A stretch of 64,000 bases of DNA from Serripes groenlandicus. Taxonomy: Eukaryota > Mollusca > Bivalvia > Cardiida > Cardiidae. The DNA is taken from the NCBI GenBank assembly GCA_031761405.1, contig JASEVX010000001.1, positions 24,333,346-24,397,345 on the forward strand, read 5' to 3'. Shown piece after piece: positions 59,701-62,700 of the stretch (position 1 is the first letter of the stretch; each line of letters begins with the position of its first letter). The notes beneath the pieces were generated by a model, which did not search any database, was not told the origin of the DNA, and worked only from the letters and a program-made list of their open reading frames with translations. The position numbers and the translations under genes were made by a program.

Positions 59701-62700
59701 CCCTCTTGTTACTGGATTTTATATGTGGATGGTACAAAAGGGGATTCTAAAATCAATAGATGACGGTATTTACATGTAATTCGCCATTTTTATTGCATTT
59801 TATATACAGACACACAAGGAGATTCTGAAGTCACTAGATGTCGGTATTCTTCACTCTGTGGCGTTACATCTGCTCAAAGGAGTACAGTATGGGGACGAAC
59901 ATCTGGTTCATGATCTCCTATCTACGGTTATTTATCAACCATTGTTCTGGCAGTAAGTTTTTTCATTACTTGATACAGACAACTTCCGATCACTTCATAG
60001 CTTGCAACATTGATCCTTTCCTCCATACAACAAAATGGCATCAAATGACGGAGGGGTATTCAGCTCTTTTTCCCACAATTTCTCTCCTGTTGTTATAGCA
60101 AACCCTATGTTGTGGGTACTCAAAAGAATTGTCTCATTGAGACAATTCTTTTGAGTACCCACAACATAGGATTAGTGGGTCAATTAAGGAATTTAAAACG
60201 CCCCTTATCTGGAGCTCTGCATGAATTTGAAAGCATCTAGACTTAGATATGGAAATCCCCGTAAATGCAAGAATAATTATTGAATACAGATAAAAAAGAT
60301 TGTGAACATTTTTTTGCATTTCCTACAATCTGGTCAAAGGTTATCTGCTGCAAGCGAATCAAAATATGACTGCATGCAGGAAAGGGTTAACAACAAACAA
60401 TGTGAGCAAAGTAATTACTTATAACAGGAATCTTTGTTCCTACTTATAATGAACAATGTATTCTATTCCCACTATGTTTATTTTATCGTATAATTTAATG
60501 AGTTTATTAATATTTACCTGTCCTGCTGTCAATCGTTCTTCTTTGATAAGTTGATTGTACAGTGTTGTATTATATTCATTCACAAGTTTGGTGAAAAAGC
60601 ATAGTTGTTTGATGGATGAGTCGGTAACCTAATGTATTGCAAAAATAGTAAATGATTAAAATTTGACTAGGATTGGGATAATGTACCGGTGTATGTTTGT
60701 AGACAGAGAGAACTAAGGTCTAAGTTTTGTCTCATCAAAACTTTTTGTGTTTTACATAATCAGTTACTTTACCCTTTCTGACATACATGCGTTTTATGAC
60801 ACCTGCAGTAAATGACTTTTGAAAACATTGAAGCAAAAGGAAAAATTGCACATAATGAGCACATTCTCCATTTGCCACAATGTTTTTAACTCTATTCAAT
60901 AATTATACTGTCAATTATACAGATTTTTCACATTTCTTCCTAGATCTTTTCAAAGTCATCTGCTGCAGATTTGTTGTATATGGGAAAGCGTTAAGGTGAC
61001 TGCAGACAATTACTGAACATTTCAATAGCTAATTTAAAAACATTATTTAAAAAGAAGATATTGCCGCTATTTCAGCTTTTCTTTTCCTACAATATTAGCA
61101 AAAGTCATTTGCCACAGAAAAGTTTACATTCAAATGTAAATGTCTATTCTTCATTTATTGAAGATTTCATAAAAGGGTTATATGTTATTCTATACTTAAC
61201 TCTTTTCCACATATAGACGCTTTCTGACACCTCTGCTTTGAAAACATTGTGACAAAAGGAGAAATTGCTCAAAACAATCAATTTACAAGCAATTTCTCCG
61301 TTTGACACAATGTTTTTAACTTCATTCGACAATTATACTTTCATTTATAGAGCTATTTCATATTTTTGCCACCATGTTTTCAAAGTCGTCTGCTGCAGAT
61401 TTGTTGTAGGTGGGAAAGGGTTAAAAATGTATCTGATATAGTCTGCATTCAATTCAGCAGAAGACTTATGAAAACACAGTAGCAAAAGAAGAAATAGTTC
61501 AAAATAGGCAATTTTTTCTTTTCCAATTTTTTTTAGCTTTCAATCTAAATGAGACGTGTACTTGTTTTACAGGTGTCACATTTCATATCTCTGATTTTTT
61601 TTCAAAGCACTCAACTTTTAAAACAGATCACGAGTTAACCCTTTCCCTCATAAGACAATTCTGCAGCAAATGACTTTGAACATAATTTGTCAAAAAATAG
61701 AAAATCTCTATAATTGAATGGATACCCATTGACCATTGTGGCAAAAGGAGAATTTGCTCGTTTGAGCAATTTCTTCTTTTATCACTATGTTTTCAAAAAG
61801 CCATCCGCTGCAGAGGCGTCAGAAAGCATCTATATGAGGGAACGGGTTAAACAGCTAAGTTCCCTTGTATTTCAGGTACACATCGGTAGAGAGAACATCT
61901 GTCGATATTGATCAATTATCACTGGCAGATACGACCCCAACACATATGAAATCTGCAACAGAACAGGAGGTTGGTTTTCAACAGGAAGATCTTGTGAGAG
62001 AAGCCCTATCCAGTTTGTCAAACATTCGCAGTACTTACCTCGTTGCTTTACAACACTTTCAGAAACCACTTCTTCAATCCAGGTATTCAGTGGGCTTTGT
62101 ATTGGAAGCTGAACCATTTCCCACATACAGCAAATATGCAGCTGATGACTTTGAAAACATTTGTGCAAAAATATGGAAAATCTGTATAGATTAAAATTTT
62201 AGTTATAAAATAAAATGGTAGATGAAAGCATTGTGGCAAATGGAGACGTTGCTCCCCCTTTTGCTACAATGTTTTCAAGAGTAGTAGGCTGCAGAGGCAT
62301 CAGAAAGCGTCTGTATGTGGCAAACAGTAATCCTGATTTGATATATACATGTAGTTATCTAACATCCTAAAAACATGTCTGCCTGTTAGTCCTTTTAGGC
62401 CTAATGTCCTCAAATTCAGCAGGGCAGTTGGGCATGACCAGTGGATGACCCCTTTTGGTTTTGAGTTTAACCCGTCATTTTCAAAAGTTGTCTGCTGCTA
62501 TTGCATCAAAATGTGTTATCAGGTGGGAAAGGGTTATTCTGTCAATGGTCACATAACATTTCTCCTTTGGCCACAATGATTTAAAAAGTCATCTGCTGCA
62601 GAGGCGTCAGAAAGTGTCTGTATGTGGGAAATGATTAACCTGATTTGTTTTTGTTATCTTACATCCTATAGACCTGTCTGTCTATCTGTTTGTTGATCCA

